Shown here in pieces: positions 16,629-24,700 of a DNA stretch of 33,155 nucleotides. A program made the translations under genes and the position numbers. The notes under the pieces are model-generated. The model saw nothing but the letters and a program-made list of their open reading frames with translations. It was not told where the DNA came from and did no database searches. Origin of the DNA: a virus. The stretch spans positions 371-33,525 of IMG/VR virus record IMGVR_UViG_3300030101_001027; one strand, written 5' to 3'. Numbering within the stretch: the first letter of the stretch is position 1; the number at the start of each line of letters is the position of its first letter.

Positions 16629-17636
16629 ATGGCAAACGTAGCAAATAAAGGAACTTTCGCAACATACAATGGGGCGAGTCTAAATGAGATGTTCTATGAG
16701 CCAGTATTTAAAAGTGATGACATTATGCGTAACTATAGAGTTATACCTAATGTAAAACATAAAATGAATGTTTACACTTCTGCTGCTCTAACAAAAATAG
16801 TACAAAAATACACTTCTTGTTCTGCAACTAGTGGTACTACACAATTTAATATTGAAAATAAAACAATTACTGCTGGTAGAATGAGAGTTGCTCTTGAGCA
16901 ATGTCAATCTGAGTTTGAAAACACTTACATTGAAGAATTATACAGAAGTGGTGTTGATGTGTTTAACCTTGAAGGAACTGTAGTTGCAGATGCGATTGTA
17001 AATCGTGCTGTAAAAGGTATTGGTTCTGATGTAGTAAGATTAGCATGGGGTGGAGATAGTGCAACTGCTAACTACGACCAAATGTCTGGATGGATGAAAT
17101 TAATGGGTGACGATGCAACTGTATTGGCTGCTAGAACTGAGATAAGTGCAGTAGCACCTACAGCACCTACAGCAGCAGAATCTCTTAGTTTATTAAGAAC
17201 TATGTATGACTCTGCACCAGCAGCATTACAACAAGTTCCTGCAGCAGACAAGAGAATATATGTATCTCCTAAGACTTACAATGCTTACTTGCAAAACTTA
17301 GAAGGAACTTCTGCTGATTTAGCAATTACTAACCAACAAGATGGTCTTTTAGTTGTTAAGTTTAGAGGTGTTGAGATAGTGGCTATGTATGAGTGGGATA
17401 CTATTTTAGCAGATACTGACCCAGCAATGTTCTTGAGAGGTGGTGTTAATGGAACGGAAGGTGCTTGTTACTGTGCAGTAGACAACTTAATTATAGGTTC
17501 TGATGTAACAGACCCAGAAGGTTCTTTCAAAGTATTTTATGATGACTTAGAAGAAAAAATGTTCTTCAGAGGATACTTCAAGTTAGGAGTGCAATTCTTG
17601 TACCCTTCACTTGTACAATGGGGAATTTTCTACTAA
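16629..17636 (+). CDS. Major capsid protein
   Basis: A 335-residue protein next to the protease/scaffold gene, with the composition and size of an HK97-fold major capsid protein, which builds the head shell. The N-terminal segment MANVANKGTFATYNG is followed by the body with NYRVIPNVKHKMNVYTS and a C-terminal FFRGYFKLGVQF strand typical of the P-domain end. Recognition is by place and general pattern rather than by a signature motif. A strong hairpin follows the stop codon (17653-17677), which may set its high mRNA level or stability. Confidence 0.85.
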   Translation: MANVANKGTFATYNGASLNEMFYEPVFKSDDIMRNYRVIPNVKHKMNVYTSAALTKIVQKYTSCSATSGTTQFNIENKTITAGRMRVALEQCQSEFENTYIEELYRSGVDVFNLEGTVVADAIVNRAVKGIGSDVVRLAWGGDSATANYDQMSGWMKLMGDDATVLAARTEISAVAPTAPTAAESLSLLRTMYDSAPAALQQVPAADKRIYVSPKTYNAYLQNLEGTSADLAITNQQDGLLVVKFRGVEIVAMYEWDTILADTDPAMFLRGGVNGTEGACYCAVDNLIIGSDVTDPEGSFKVFYDDLEEKMFFRGYFKLGVQFLYPSLVQWGIFY

Positions 17637-17652
17637 ACAATAATGTAATATT

Positions 17653-17687
17653 AGAGGGGAGGCTAGTCCTCCTCTCTTAATTACTTT
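17653..17687 (+). terminator. Hairpin after the capsid gene (partial terminator)
   Basis: AGAGGGGAGG (17653-17662) pairs with CCTCCTCTCT (17668-17677) over 10 bp with one G-U pair and a 5-base loop. A TTAATTACTTTTT tract follows. Placed between capsid and downstream genes, it can lower read-through or protect the 3' end of capsid mRNA. Confidence 0.6.
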
Positions 17688-17713
17688 TTAATAATTTATA
17701 AAATAATAATAAT

Positions 17714-18307
17714 ATGGCAATAGATAAAGGAATCGGTGTAGATTGTACATCCCTACAAAGCACAGGTGGTATAAAACAAATATGCCTTAGAAGTTTTGCT
17801 ACTGATGATGTTGTAACTTATGATAATGGTGTGGGTAAGCATGATGTAACAAAGATTACTAGTGGTGGTGGTTCAACAGCGAATTGGTTTGTTTTTGAAT
17901 TTAAAAATGAAACTGCTGCACTAACTATAAATGCAACTAAAGAAAATGGCTCAACAGCATTTGAGTGTGGTCTTAATTTTATGATACCACAAATAAACAA
18001 TACTAGGATGCACGAATTACAAACAATGCTTGATACTTGTATGATGGCAATAGTTGTAACCACAAATGATGAAAAATTAGTTATAGGTCTAAGTGAAAAA
18101 TATGCAAACGAAGATGTGCCTTCTAAAAATCAAACTTTCTTAAATTTAGCAAGTATGGAGGGTGGTACAGGTGCTGCGTATTCAGATGAAAATGGTTTGA
18201 CAGTTAATTTGATGGCTAGACAGTTTGAACTTCCAAGACAATACGACCCAGCAACTGGTGCAGGTCTTGTAATTGATACGTCTGCTTTAACAGCAACTAC
18301 AACATAA
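17714..18307 (+). CDS. Putative major tail tube protein
   Basis: A 197-residue beta-rich protein starting MAIDKGIGVDCTSLQ. Size, beta content and lack of membrane segments suit a tail tube protein, and no other gene in the window fits that required role. It lies right after the capsid gene and its hairpin, an abundant-protein position. A capsid accessory protein is the alternative. No family-specific motif was seen, so the call is by elimination and context. Confidence 0.5.
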   Translation: MAIDKGIGVDCTSLQSTGGIKQICLRSFATDDVVTYDNGVGKHDVTKITSGGGSTANWFVFEFKNETAALTINATKENGSTAFECGLNFMIPQINNTRMHELQTMLDTCMMAIVVTTNDEKLVIGLSEKYANEDVPSKNQTFLNLASMEGGTGAAYSDENGLTVNLMARQFELPRQYDPATGAGLVIDTSALTATTT

Positions 18308-18322
18308 TAAATAAATATATAA

Positions 18323-18380
18323 TAATAGGTTGGTATTTTATCGTAAAATGTTTTAAACATGACCCTATTAATATATTTTT
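18323..18380 (+). terminator. Branched hairpin with T-tract (possible terminator)
   Basis: TAATAGG (18323-18329) pairs with CCTATTA (18364-18370), enclosing an inner stem ATTTTA/TAAAAT (18335-18340 with 18344-18349) and a short ATGTTT/AAACAT palindrome. ATATATTTTT follows. It could end transcription after the tail tube gene or act as an RNA processing site. Confidence 0.4.
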
Positions 18381-18443
18381 ATAATAATGTGTGATTGCTC
18401 TAATAATATTGTAGATTTATCACACTTAAAAATTTATACAATT

Positions 18444-18665
18444 ATGGCAAAATATAAGGCGATAAAAAAAGTAACAATATATCATGGTGCTAATGGTGTT
18501 ATAAGAACAGCATCAGCAACACAAGAAGAGTTAGCATACGCTTACGAAGAATTGGGAGCAACTAATTTAATAGAAAAATTATCAACTACAAAAACAAAAG
18601 ATGAGTCAAAGAAAGCAGCCAAGAAAGAAAAGTCAGGTAAAAAATCTTCAGACTCAAAAGAGTAA
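18444..18665 (+). CDS. Small basic protein overlapping portal
   Basis: A 73-residue protein beginning MAKYKAIKKVTIYHGANGV and ending in a Lys/Ser-rich tail (KKAAKKEKSGKKSSDSKE). The first 45 residues resemble a small alpha/beta unit with ATQEELAYAYEELG; the tail looks unstructured. The frame is open back to an ATG at 18387, but an ATGGCA start is the rule for neighbouring structural genes and the extra part contains a 7-bp inverted repeat (GTGTGAT/ATCACAC). It overlaps the portal gene by 65 bases. Function unknown; a head accessory role is likely from position. Confidence 0.55.
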   Translation: MAKYKAIKKVTIYHGANGVIRTASATQEELAYAYEELGATNLIEKLSTTKTKDESKKAAKKEKSGKKSSDSKE

Positions 18666-19908
18666 TACTTTTGAATTTGGAGTTTTTAATTTAGCAATCC
18701 CTGAACATATTGAAGAACCACAAGACTTATCAAAGGTAAGGACTAAGTTCATTCCTTTTGGTACTAACAACTTGTTTCCTCAATACTTAGCAGAATTAAA
18801 AAGAAAGTCTAGTACACACAGAAGTGTATTGGCACAAAAAGCAGTTTTTACAAGTGGTGCAAAATTTGTAACTAACAATGAAACTGTTAAAGAATACATA
18901 AAAGATGTAAATGCTGATGGCGAGTCATTAAGAGAAGTTTTTAAAAAACTTGCTGATGACTATTACACTTTTGGAAATGCTTATTTAGAGGGTGTTTTAT
19001 ATGATGGTGGTTTAAATCTATACCACATAGATGCAACTACTGTTAGAATGTCTAAAAACAAAAAAGAAGTATATGTACACCCAGACTGGGCTAAGTACAA
19101 TACTATGAAGGATAAACTTTCTATAATTCCTCTTTATCCAAATAGCAGAAGTAGTAGATTTGTAGTTCAGTTTAAAGACTATGAGCCTACTTTTCAATTC
19201 TATGGATTACCAGACTATATTGCTGCTTTAGAACATATTGCAGTAGATTATGAGATAGGAAAATGGAATCACACAAAATTCAAAAATGGCTTTCAACCTT
19301 CTGCTATTATTGAGATTAATGGTGATATGGGGGAAGAAGAAGCAAAAAAATTAGTTAGAGAAGCACAAAAGAAGTTTGTTGGAGATGGGAATAATGGCAA
19401 GATAATGTTTATTGTTAAGAATGGTGAGGCTTCAAACGCTAATGTTCAAATTATAAAAGATGACCAAGAAGGTAGTTGGATAGATTTACAACGAATTACT
19501 GACCAAAATATTGTGACTGCTCATAGATGGCAGCCATCATTAAGTGGTTTAGTAAGTTCTGGTAAGATGAATAATACAGGAAGTGAGATTAGAATTGCTT
19601 ATGATTTAGCAATGACTACAGTAATTAAAGACACATCTGATTTGTTATTAAATGGTCTTAGAACTGTTTTATTTAAGGAGATGGGATTCTTACCAGAAGA
19701 ATTAATTATACACTACGAGCCACCAATTAGTTTTGCAACTCAAATAGACCCTAAACAAATTCTTACTATTAATGAGCAAAGAAAAATGTTAGATGAGGAC
19801 TTACCAATGTTAGAGGAGGGTGATATGTTCATAACTGATAGAGAGCAGATTATTGTAACAAGAGATGATGAAGATAATGATTCACAAGTAACTGAAACTA
19901 AAGAATAA
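18601..19908 (+). CDS. Portal protein
   Basis: A 435-residue portal, the dodecameric ring through which DNA enters and leaves the head. The sequence FIPFGTNNLFPQYLAEL, the helical THRSVLAQKAVFTSGAKF block and the FGNAYLEG motif (about residue 120) follow the phage portal pattern (PBSX/SPP1-like). The acidic C-terminus (about 400-435) is common in this family. It starts inside the previous gene and ends 2 bases before the connector gene. It is unusual that it stands after the capsid and tube genes and about 15 kb from terL. Confidence 0.8.
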   Translation: MSQRKQPRKKSQVKNLQTQKSNTFEFGVFNLAIPEHIEEPQDLSKVRTKFIPFGTNNLFPQYLAELKRKSSTHRSVLAQKAVFTSGAKFVTNNETVKEYIKDVNADGESLREVFKKLADDYYTFGNAYLEGVLYDGGLNLYHIDATTVRMSKNKKEVYVHPDWAKYNTMKDKLSIIPLYPNSRSSRFVVQFKDYEPTFQFYGLPDYIAALEHIAVDYEIGKWNHTKFKNGFQPSAIIEINGDMGEEEAKKLVREAQKKFVGDGNNGKIMFIVKNGEASNANVQIIKDDQEGSWIDLQRITDQNIVTAHRWQPSLSGLVSSGKMNNTGSEIRIAYDLAMTTVIKDTSDLLLNGLRTVLFKEMGFLPEELIIHYEPPISFATQIDPKQILTINEQRKMLDEDLPMLEEGDMFITDREQIIVTRDDEDNDSQVTETKE

Positions 19909-19910
19909 CT

Positions 19911-20495
19911 ATGGCAAATGTAAACAAATATATCCCTCTAGTAACAGCAGCAGAAGTTATAAGCAATAGTTTTACTAATGCAAACACTGACCCTGCTTTA
20001 ATATCTGATAATACTATATTGCTTTCTGAATTAGCACACATAAAGTCTGCTTTAGGTCAGAAGTTTTATGAAGAAATAAAGACACAGCATAATAATGGTA
20101 CTTTAACTACTCACAATCAAACACTTGTAGATGACTTCTTAACTAGATGTCTTTCTTGGTTTGTAAGATTTGAGGTTATTAATGAGGTGCAGAGTAATAG
20201 TACAAGTGCAGGTATAGTACATAATATAGATGAGTTTGCTACTATTATAGACCCTTCAGAGTTAAATGCTTATAAGCAAGACACATACAGAAAGTCTGAG
20301 ATATACTTAAAAGATATGTTGGATTACATGAACGATGATGACCAAAATGGTCATTACCCTACTTACGAGTCTAACAAACCTTGTAACGAAAATGTTTATA
20401 AAAATCATGGCATAATAATGTATGACAGTATATATTCAAGACCTACTAGAAATTATAACACTTGGAAAGATTTTTGTCCTTGTGATGATTGTTAA
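19911..20495 (+). CDS. Head-tail connector / head completion protein (putative)
   Basis: A 194-residue mainly helical protein directly after the portal. The start MANVNKYIPLVTAAEVISNSF and the middle SELAHIKSALGQKFYEEI match the general shape of adaptor/connector proteins that bind the portal ring. The C-terminus is Cys- and aromatic-rich (WKDFCPCDDC), which could bind a metal. The role is inferred from position and helical pattern. Confidence 0.6.
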   Translation: MANVNKYIPLVTAAEVISNSFTNANTDPALISDNTILLSELAHIKSALGQKFYEEIKTQHNNGTLTTHNQTLVDDFLTRCLSWFVRFEVINEVQSNSTSAGIVHNIDEFATIIDPSELNAYKQDTYRKSEIYLKDMLDYMNDDDQNGHYPTYESNKPCNENVYKNHGIIMYDSIYSRPTRNYNTWKDFCPCDDC

Positions 20496-20506
20496 AAAAT
20501 AAATAA

Positions 20507-21148
20507 ATGGCTTCAAACGAACATAAAAATTTACAAGATATTAATAGACACAACCCAAAAGGTTTTGAAAATGCAACAAATTCTACTATTCTTTGTAAAG
20601 ACGCAGGTACTAGTGTTACTTTAAAAGATGGCAACTTAGAGTGGGTATCAAAAAGTGCATTAGGAACAACTATTTATAAAATGCAAGGATATATTGGCTC
20701 TGCACTTACGAATTATAGTTACGGAGAAGATATAGAAGATAATAAATCTCCTTTCCAGTGGGATATAGACTTTGGTAGTACAAGTGCAACAGGTGCTACA
20801 ATAACACCTAAAAATATGTTTAGAGCAGGTGCAGGTCATGTTGTTCCTTCTACTGCTACAGTAAACAGTATAAGAGGATGGGTAACTAGTGATGGTGGTA
20901 ATGTAATTACAATAGCGATTTGCAAACTTACTCCAACAGCAGGTTCTTCTTCCGCTTTAACACCAGTAGTTGTTGATGAATTTACTGCAACAGGTGCTAG
21001 TCATAATTCTAAGTTAGTCGCAATTAACGAAACAACTATTACTGCAGGTGCTTTGAAAGCAGGAGATATTTTGTTTCCAATGCTTAAAGAGGCTAGTGGA
21101 GGTTCTGAGATTTTTGTAAATCTAACAGTAGAAACAATAGGGTACTAA
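20507..21148 (+). CDS. Putative head decoration or fibre protein
   Basis: A 213-residue protein. The N-terminal segment NEHKNLQDINRHNPKGFENA looks like the capsid-anchoring start I associate with phage head-fibre proteins; the rest is Thr/Ser/Gly-rich beta sequence suited to a trimeric fibre or knob (for example SSALTPVVVDEFTATGASHN). It lies after the connector in the head gene group and overlaps the next start by one base. Head fibre, decoration protein or short tail fibre are the options. Confidence 0.5.
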   Translation: MASNEHKNLQDINRHNPKGFENATNSTILCKDAGTSVTLKDGNLEWVSKSALGTTIYKMQGYIGSALTNYSYGEDIEDNKSPFQWDIDFGSTSATGATITPKNMFRAGAGHVVPSTATVNSIRGWVTSDGGNVITIAICKLTPTAGSSSALTPVVVDEFTATGASHNSKLVAINETTITAGALKAGDILFPMLKEASGGSEIFVNLTVETIGY

Positions 21149-21381
21149 TGAATACTAAAGAAGAGTTAATAGCAATGAAAAAAGATATTATTACAATGGA
21201 TGGTAAAATAGATAAAATTGACTCTAAATTAGATATGCTTACTGAAAAACTTTTAGACCCTGATAAAGGTGTAACTGCTAGAGTAAACAGAAACACAGCA
21301 ATGAGAAAGGTTTTAGTAAAAGCAATGTGGGTTATATATACTATAACTTTAGGGGCATTAATAAAAATATTTACAGAATAA
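21148..21381 (+). CDS. XhlA-like coiled-coil membrane protein
   Basis: A 77-residue protein: residues 1-50 are a charged coiled coil (KKDIITMDGKIDKIDSKLDML) and residues 55-75 one membrane segment (VLVKAMWVIYTITLGALIKIF). This soluble-coil plus C-terminal anchor layout is that of XhlA/hemolysin-XhlA-like phage lysis proteins, which help holins or sit in the membrane. It starts on the last base of the previous stop (TAATG). The neighbouring decoration and endolysin genes fit a lysis-related role. Confidence 0.6.
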   Translation: MNTKEELIAMKKDIITMDGKIDKIDSKLDMLTEKLLDPDKGVTARVNRNTAMRKVLVKAMWVIYTITLGALIKIFTE

Positions 21382-21395
21382 AAAAATAAAAATAC

Positions 21396-21842
21396 ATGGC
21401 AACAACAGTAACAGCAGCAGACTTAACAGTAAGTATCAGAGAGAGTTATACTTTGAATGGGGTTAACTATGGTAATTCGGCAAACAAAACATATACAAGT
21501 AATGGACAGGTTTTGCAAAGAGTTATGAATATAAGCACAAGTGACCCTGCAGTTTTAAATTTTGGGGCGGCAGATGCAGCAGGGCAAGTAGCAGTAGCCG
21601 ACTACAAATACTTTAGAGTAACAAATTTAGATGACACTAACTTTGTAACCTTAACTCTATATAATGGTGCGGACTCATTCTTTTATAAATTAGCAGCAGG
21701 AGACACTTTTATTCTTATGAACAATGAGATGGATGCTATTGATGCAAGTACAACTTTTGGTTCTTTTCAAGATATAACTCAAATAAAAGCAAATGCAAAT
21801 ACAGCAGCCTGTGATGTAGAAATCCTTGCAGTAACAGCATAA
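21396..21842 (+). CDS. Small beta-rich virion protein (putative)
   Basis: A 148-residue Ala/Thr/Asn-rich protein starting MATTVTAADLTVSIRESYTL. Beta strands alternate with turns through the whole length (YFRVTNLDDTNFVTLTLYNG, FFYKLAAGDTFILMN), as in capsid decoration proteins or small fibre heads. No cysteine pattern or catalytic motif is visible. It lies in the head/lysis group and is probably on the virion surface. Confidence 0.5.
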   Translation: MATTVTAADLTVSIRESYTLNGVNYGNSANKTYTSNGQVLQRVMNISTSDPAVLNFGAADAAGQVAVADYKYFRVTNLDDTNFVTLTLYNGADSFFYKLAAGDTFILMNNEMDAIDASTTFGSFQDITQIKANANTAACDVEILAVTA

Positions 21843-21844
21843 TC

Positions 21845-22510
21845 ATGCCTTGCTACGAATGTGAAAATGGTAAATGGAAGTTTGGTCAAACTGGCGAATG
21901 TCAGTATGATTCTAAACAAACCTGTGAAACTGCCAATAAAGACTATTATGCAGAAGAAACTTATAATGACTACCCACAAGCAGCAACCAATAATGCTAAG
22001 AGAGCAATAAAGTATAAAGAAGAGAATGGTAGTGATTGTGGTACTATCGTTGGCTGGACAAGAGCAAGGCAACTTGCTAATAGAGAAAGCCTTACAAGAA
22101 GAACCATTGCTCGTATGGCTTCATTTAAAAGACACCAGCAACACAAAGATGTTCCTTATGATGAAGGTTGTGGAGGTATAATGTGGGATGCTTGGGGTGG
22201 TGATGCAGGGGTTAATTGGGCAATAAAGAAATTAGAACAAATAGATAAAAAAAACATGGCTAAAAAAAGAAAATACTATTCTGATGATGAGCATGACCAT
22301 CACTTTCACTTTACTCAAGAAATGATGGAAACTTTACATCATGAAGGAGAACTAGAGGTTAAGGTTCAGGAAGATGACAATGAAATGCTTATACTTTTTA
22401 CTTATGATGTGGATGAAATTGAAGAATACACTCCAGAAGAAGAAGATATTAAAGATGAGTTTGGTGGATATTTTGATGAGATTATTCAAAATCTTAATCA
22501 ATCAAAATAA
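21845..22510 (+). CDS. Phage protein with NAKRA-type helical domain
   Basis: A 221-residue protein in three parts. Residues 1-35 are Cys-rich (MPCYECENGKWKFG, ECQYDSKQTCE). Residues 42-140 contain YPQAATNNAKRAIKYKEENG, TIVGWTRARQLANRE and IMWDAWGGDAGVNWA, a domain I recognise from phage head or prohead-protease-associated proteins; its function is not established to my knowledge. The rest is acidic with a His-rich spot (DDEHDHHFHF). It ends 1 base before the endolysin gene. A head-associated or DNA-binding role is possible. Confidence 0.55.
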   Translation: MPCYECENGKWKFGQTGECQYDSKQTCETANKDYYAEETYNDYPQAATNNAKRAIKYKEENGSDCGTIVGWTRARQLANRESLTRRTIARMASFKRHQQHKDVPYDEGCGGIMWDAWGGDAGVNWAIKKLEQIDKKNMAKKRKYYSDDEHDHHFHFTQEMMETLHHEGELEVKVQEDDNEMLILFTYDVDEIEEYTPEEEDIKDEFGGYFDEIIQNLNQSK

Positions 22511-22511
22511 A

Positions 22512-22865
22512 ATGAATTTTAAGTTTTTTAAAAAATCAGAGTTTACCTGTAAGTGTGGCTGTGGAGAAACTATTATTAGTAAAGATTTGTTATTGCAGTT
22601 AGATAGAGCAAGAGGATTTGCAGGTATACCATTTAAAATCAATAGTGGTTACAGATGTGCAAACCATCCAGAAAGTAAGAAAAACCCTACATCTTCACAT
22701 ATAAAAGGAGTGGCTGCAGATATAGAGTGCAAAGACAGCACTACTAGAGCCATAATTATGGATGCTTTAGTTTATGCTGAGTTTGAAAGATTTGGTATTG
22801 CTAAAAATTTCATTCATGTTGATGTAGATAACGAAAAACCAAGTCCAGTTATTTGGTTGTATTAA
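22512..22865 (+). CDS. Peptidase M15-type endolysin
   Basis: A 117-residue peptidoglycan-cutting enzyme of the M15 D-Ala-D-Ala carboxypeptidase/endopeptidase family. It shows SGYRC (Arg48), SSHIKGVAAD (His63, Asp70) and FIHVDVD (His102), the set of zinc ligands and substrate residues expected. A CKCGCGE cluster at residues 13-19 is common in small phage M15 proteins. The ATG at 22512 follows the preceding stop by one base; a frame open further upstream overlaps the previous gene and is not needed. It lies beside holin-like genes, so a lysis function is well supported. Confidence 0.85.
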   Translation: MNFKFFKKSEFTCKCGCGETIISKDLLLQLDRARGFAGIPFKINSGYRCANHPESKKNPTSSHIKGVAADIECKDSTTRAIIMDALVYAEFERFGIAKNFIHVDVDNEKPSPVIWLY

Positions 22866-22892
22866 ATAGAGTATTAATTAAAATAAATAAAA

Positions 22893-23066
22893 ATGGAAAT
22901 TTTAAAAAAAATGGTTGATTCAAAAAAATTCTGGTACACTTTAGGGGCTATATTTGTTCCGTTCGTAGCAGTTAAATTAGGATTAACAGAAGGAGAAATT
23001 GAAAAAGTTTATTACGCAATCTTGACACTTATCTTAGGTCAGGGTATAGCAGATATTAAGAAATAA
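22893..23066 (+). CDS. 57-residue holin-like membrane protein
   Basis: A small frame starting MEILKKMVDSKKFWY behind an A-rich leader and ending on the base where the next gene starts (TAATG). It has two hydrophobic stretches: FWYTLGAIFVPFVAVKLGL (residues 13-31) and VYYAILTLILGQGIADI, separated by an acidic turn (TEGEIEK). Two short membrane hairpins and a place right after the endolysin fit a class II holin. It is short, so a membrane accessory is the alternative. Confidence 0.65.
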   Translation: MEILKKMVDSKKFWYTLGAIFVPFVAVKLGLTEGEIEKVYYAILTLILGQGIADIKK

Positions 23067-23344
23067 TGATAAAAAAATGGGTGGGTGAGGCACTATTAAC
23101 AGGTGGTGTGAAGCCAATAACAGAATTATTAAAAGCAGTTAAAGAACTATTTACTGACTCTAAAGGCAAGTGGAGTAGCAAAAGAACAGTTAGTGGAGTA
23201 GTTGTTATTGCTGCAAGTTTATATATAGAGAAAAATGGTATTGATACTAATGCTTTAATATTAACAGCACTAGGGGTGTTGCCTTTATGCTTCTCTGTAT
23301 TTGAGAAAAATAATTGCAATTCTTGTTGTGTTAAAGAAAAATAA
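23066..23344 (+). CDS. Putative holin / small membrane protein
   Basis: A 92-residue protein with a basic, amphipathic N-terminus (about residues 1-40), then two hydrophobic segments, TVSGVVVIAASLYI (41-54) and ALILTALGVLPLCFSVF (63-79), and a Cys-rich end (NNCNSCCVKEK). The layout suits a phage holin. It is coupled to the upstream 57-residue membrane protein; the two may work as holin and antiholin or partner. It is the last gene of the long late block before the structured leader at 23346-23446. Confidence 0.6.
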   Translation: MIKKWVGEALLTGGVKPITELLKAVKELFTDSKGKWSSKRTVSGVVVIAASLYIEKNGIDTNALILTALGVLPLCFSVFEKNNCNSCCVKEK

Positions 23345-23353
23345 TTATCTTTG
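23322..23353 (+). promoter_or_regulatory. Promoter upstream of the phosphoesterase gene
   Basis: CTTG (23322-23325), a 20-base spacer and TATCTTTG (23346-23353) fit the Bacteroidota -33/-7 pattern. It overlaps the end of the holin-like gene and would start RNA near 23359, giving a leader of about 135 bases before the ATG at 23494. Confidence 0.55.
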
Positions 23354-23446
23354 TGTGAACTTAGTACAGGGTTGTGCCTGTCTTTGTTTTCATTGTTTAT
23401 AGTTTTCAAGAGTGGGGTGTTCACAAACATCTCACTCTTGTATTTT
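23354..23446 (+). promoter_or_regulatory. Structured leader with terminator-like hairpin
   Basis: After the promoter, ACAGG/CCTGT (23366-23370 with 23377-23381) forms a small stem, and CAAGAGTG (23407-23414) pairs perfectly with CACTCTTG (23433-23440) around an 18-base loop, followed by TATTTT. The loop holds GTTCACA (23419-23425), exactly complementary to TGTGAAC at 23354-23360, so a pseudoknot or alternative fold is possible. It may be a terminator of the late operon, an attenuator, or a short RNA of its own. Confidence 0.5.
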
Positions 23447-23493
23447 AAAGGGGTTATTTTTATTATCTTGCAACAAACAAATTAAACAATACT

Positions 23494-24582
23494 ATGAAAA
23501 AAAACGGAAAAAGACTTAGGCTATCTGAAGAAGAGGTGGAAATGATTTACGAAAGTAGAGCAACAGAAACCAACGTAAACAATAATACAGTATTAGATAT
23601 GCACCTTGATGAAAGGGGTATTGATAAAAAAGATGTAGTATCGGTAAAACATTGGCAGTCTGCAAGTGGAGAGTTTAGATTCAGCGTAGTAACAAAAGAA
23701 GATGTATCTATAACTACAAACGATATATTAGATAAGATAAGTGAATTTATAGAAAACTATTCTCCTCATTACCCATCAGTAAAAAGAAAAAATAAAAATG
23801 CAAATCACTTATTAGTAATAAATCCAGCAGACATTCATATAGGTAAATACGCAAATGCCAATGAAACTGGCAGTGAATATGACGTTGAAACTGCTTGTAT
23901 GCAAGTTTTAGAGGGGCTACAAGGGCTTATTGACAAGTCTAAGGGGTTTAGTATAGAAAGGGTTTTATTCTGCATAGGAAACGATGTTTTGCATATTGAC
24001 AATGTATATGGCTCAACGACAAAAGGTACTTATCAAGATACAGATGGTAAATGGTGGGAACATTTTGAGGTTGCATTAGCCTTATATGTTAAATGTGTAG
24101 AGATGTTAAGAGAGGTAGCACCTGTAGATGTCATACATTGTATGAGTAATCACGATTATCAAAGTGGCTTTCATTTAGCACACGCATTAAAAAGTTGGTT
24201 TAGACAAGACGAGGAAGTTTCTTTTGATGTAGGGGTGGCACATAGAAAGTATTATCAGTATGGTACTAACTTGATAGGATTAGAGCATGGTGATGGTGCT
24301 AAGATGGACAATCTTCCTTTATTAATGGCTCAAGAAAAGCCAGATATGTGGAGTGAGACTAAGTACAGGTATTGGTATTTACATCATTTACATCACAAAA
24401 TAAAACATAAGTGGAGAGATGCTAAAGACTTTATAGGTGTTACTGTAGAGTATATGCGTTCACCATCAGGGACTGATAGTTGGCACTCAAGAAAGGGATA
24501 TACAGGTATTTTAAAAGCAGTAGAAGGCTTTGTTCACGAAAGAAATAGTGGTCAAGTAGCACGATTAGTTCATTATTTTTAG
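23494..24582 (+). CDS. Calcineurin-like metallophosphoesterase
   Basis: A 362-residue protein with an N-terminal helical region (about 1-100, LSEEEVEMIYESR, HTH-like) and a calcineurin-like phosphoesterase domain: PADIHIG (Asp113, His115), IGNDVLH (Asn163, Asp164), MSNHD, LEHGDGAK and the HHLHH metal motif. These are the usual dinuclear-metal ligands of the SbcD/phosphodiesterase superfamily. In phages such proteins are thought to process DNA ends or nucleotides. It is a single gene behind its own promoter and structured leader, between the lysis and replication blocks. Confidence 0.8.
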   Translation: MKKNGKRLRLSEEEVEMIYESRATETNVNNNTVLDMHLDERGIDKKDVVSVKHWQSASGEFRFSVVTKEDVSITTNDILDKISEFIENYSPHYPSVKRKNKNANHLLVINPADIHIGKYANANETGSEYDVETACMQVLEGLQGLIDKSKGFSIERVLFCIGNDVLHIDNVYGSTTKGTYQDTDGKWWEHFEVALALYVKCVEMLREVAPVDVIHCMSNHDYQSGFHLAHALKSWFRQDEEVSFDVGVAHRKYYQYGTNLIGLEHGDGAKMDNLPLLMAQEKPDMWSETKYRYWYLHHLHHKIKHKWRDAKDFIGVTVEYMRSPSGTDSWHSRKGYTGILKAVEGFVHERNSGQVARLVHYF

Positions 24583-24642
24583 AAAAAATCACAAAATTTT
24601 AACCTAGTAGGTAAACATTTATTGAAAAAATGTTAAAAAACC

Positions 24643-24673
24643 TTTGGTGGTTAATTCCAATTTTATAACTTTG
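24643..24673 (+). promoter_or_regulatory. Strong early promoter
   Basis: TTTG (24643-24646), a 19-base spacer and TAACTTTG (24666-24673) followed by CG: an exact Bacteroidota promoter. It heads the replication gene block starting at 24701. Upstream, ACCTA-G-TAGGT (24602-24612) is an 11-base hyphenated palindrome that could be an operator. Confidence 0.75.
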
Positions 24674-24700
24674 CGTCATTATTAACCAAATAAATAAAAA

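Noticed and set aside
22374-22511. Upstream extension of the M15 endolysin
   Set aside because: The extra 46 residues overlap the previous gene and precede a compact domain starting MNFKFFKKSEF with a normal leader at 22512.
23447-23461. AAAGGGGTTATTTTT shared with 167-181
   Set aside because: The match is 15 bases in low-complexity AT-rich context; only the left copy has a pairing partner (AACCCC), so no common function is supported.
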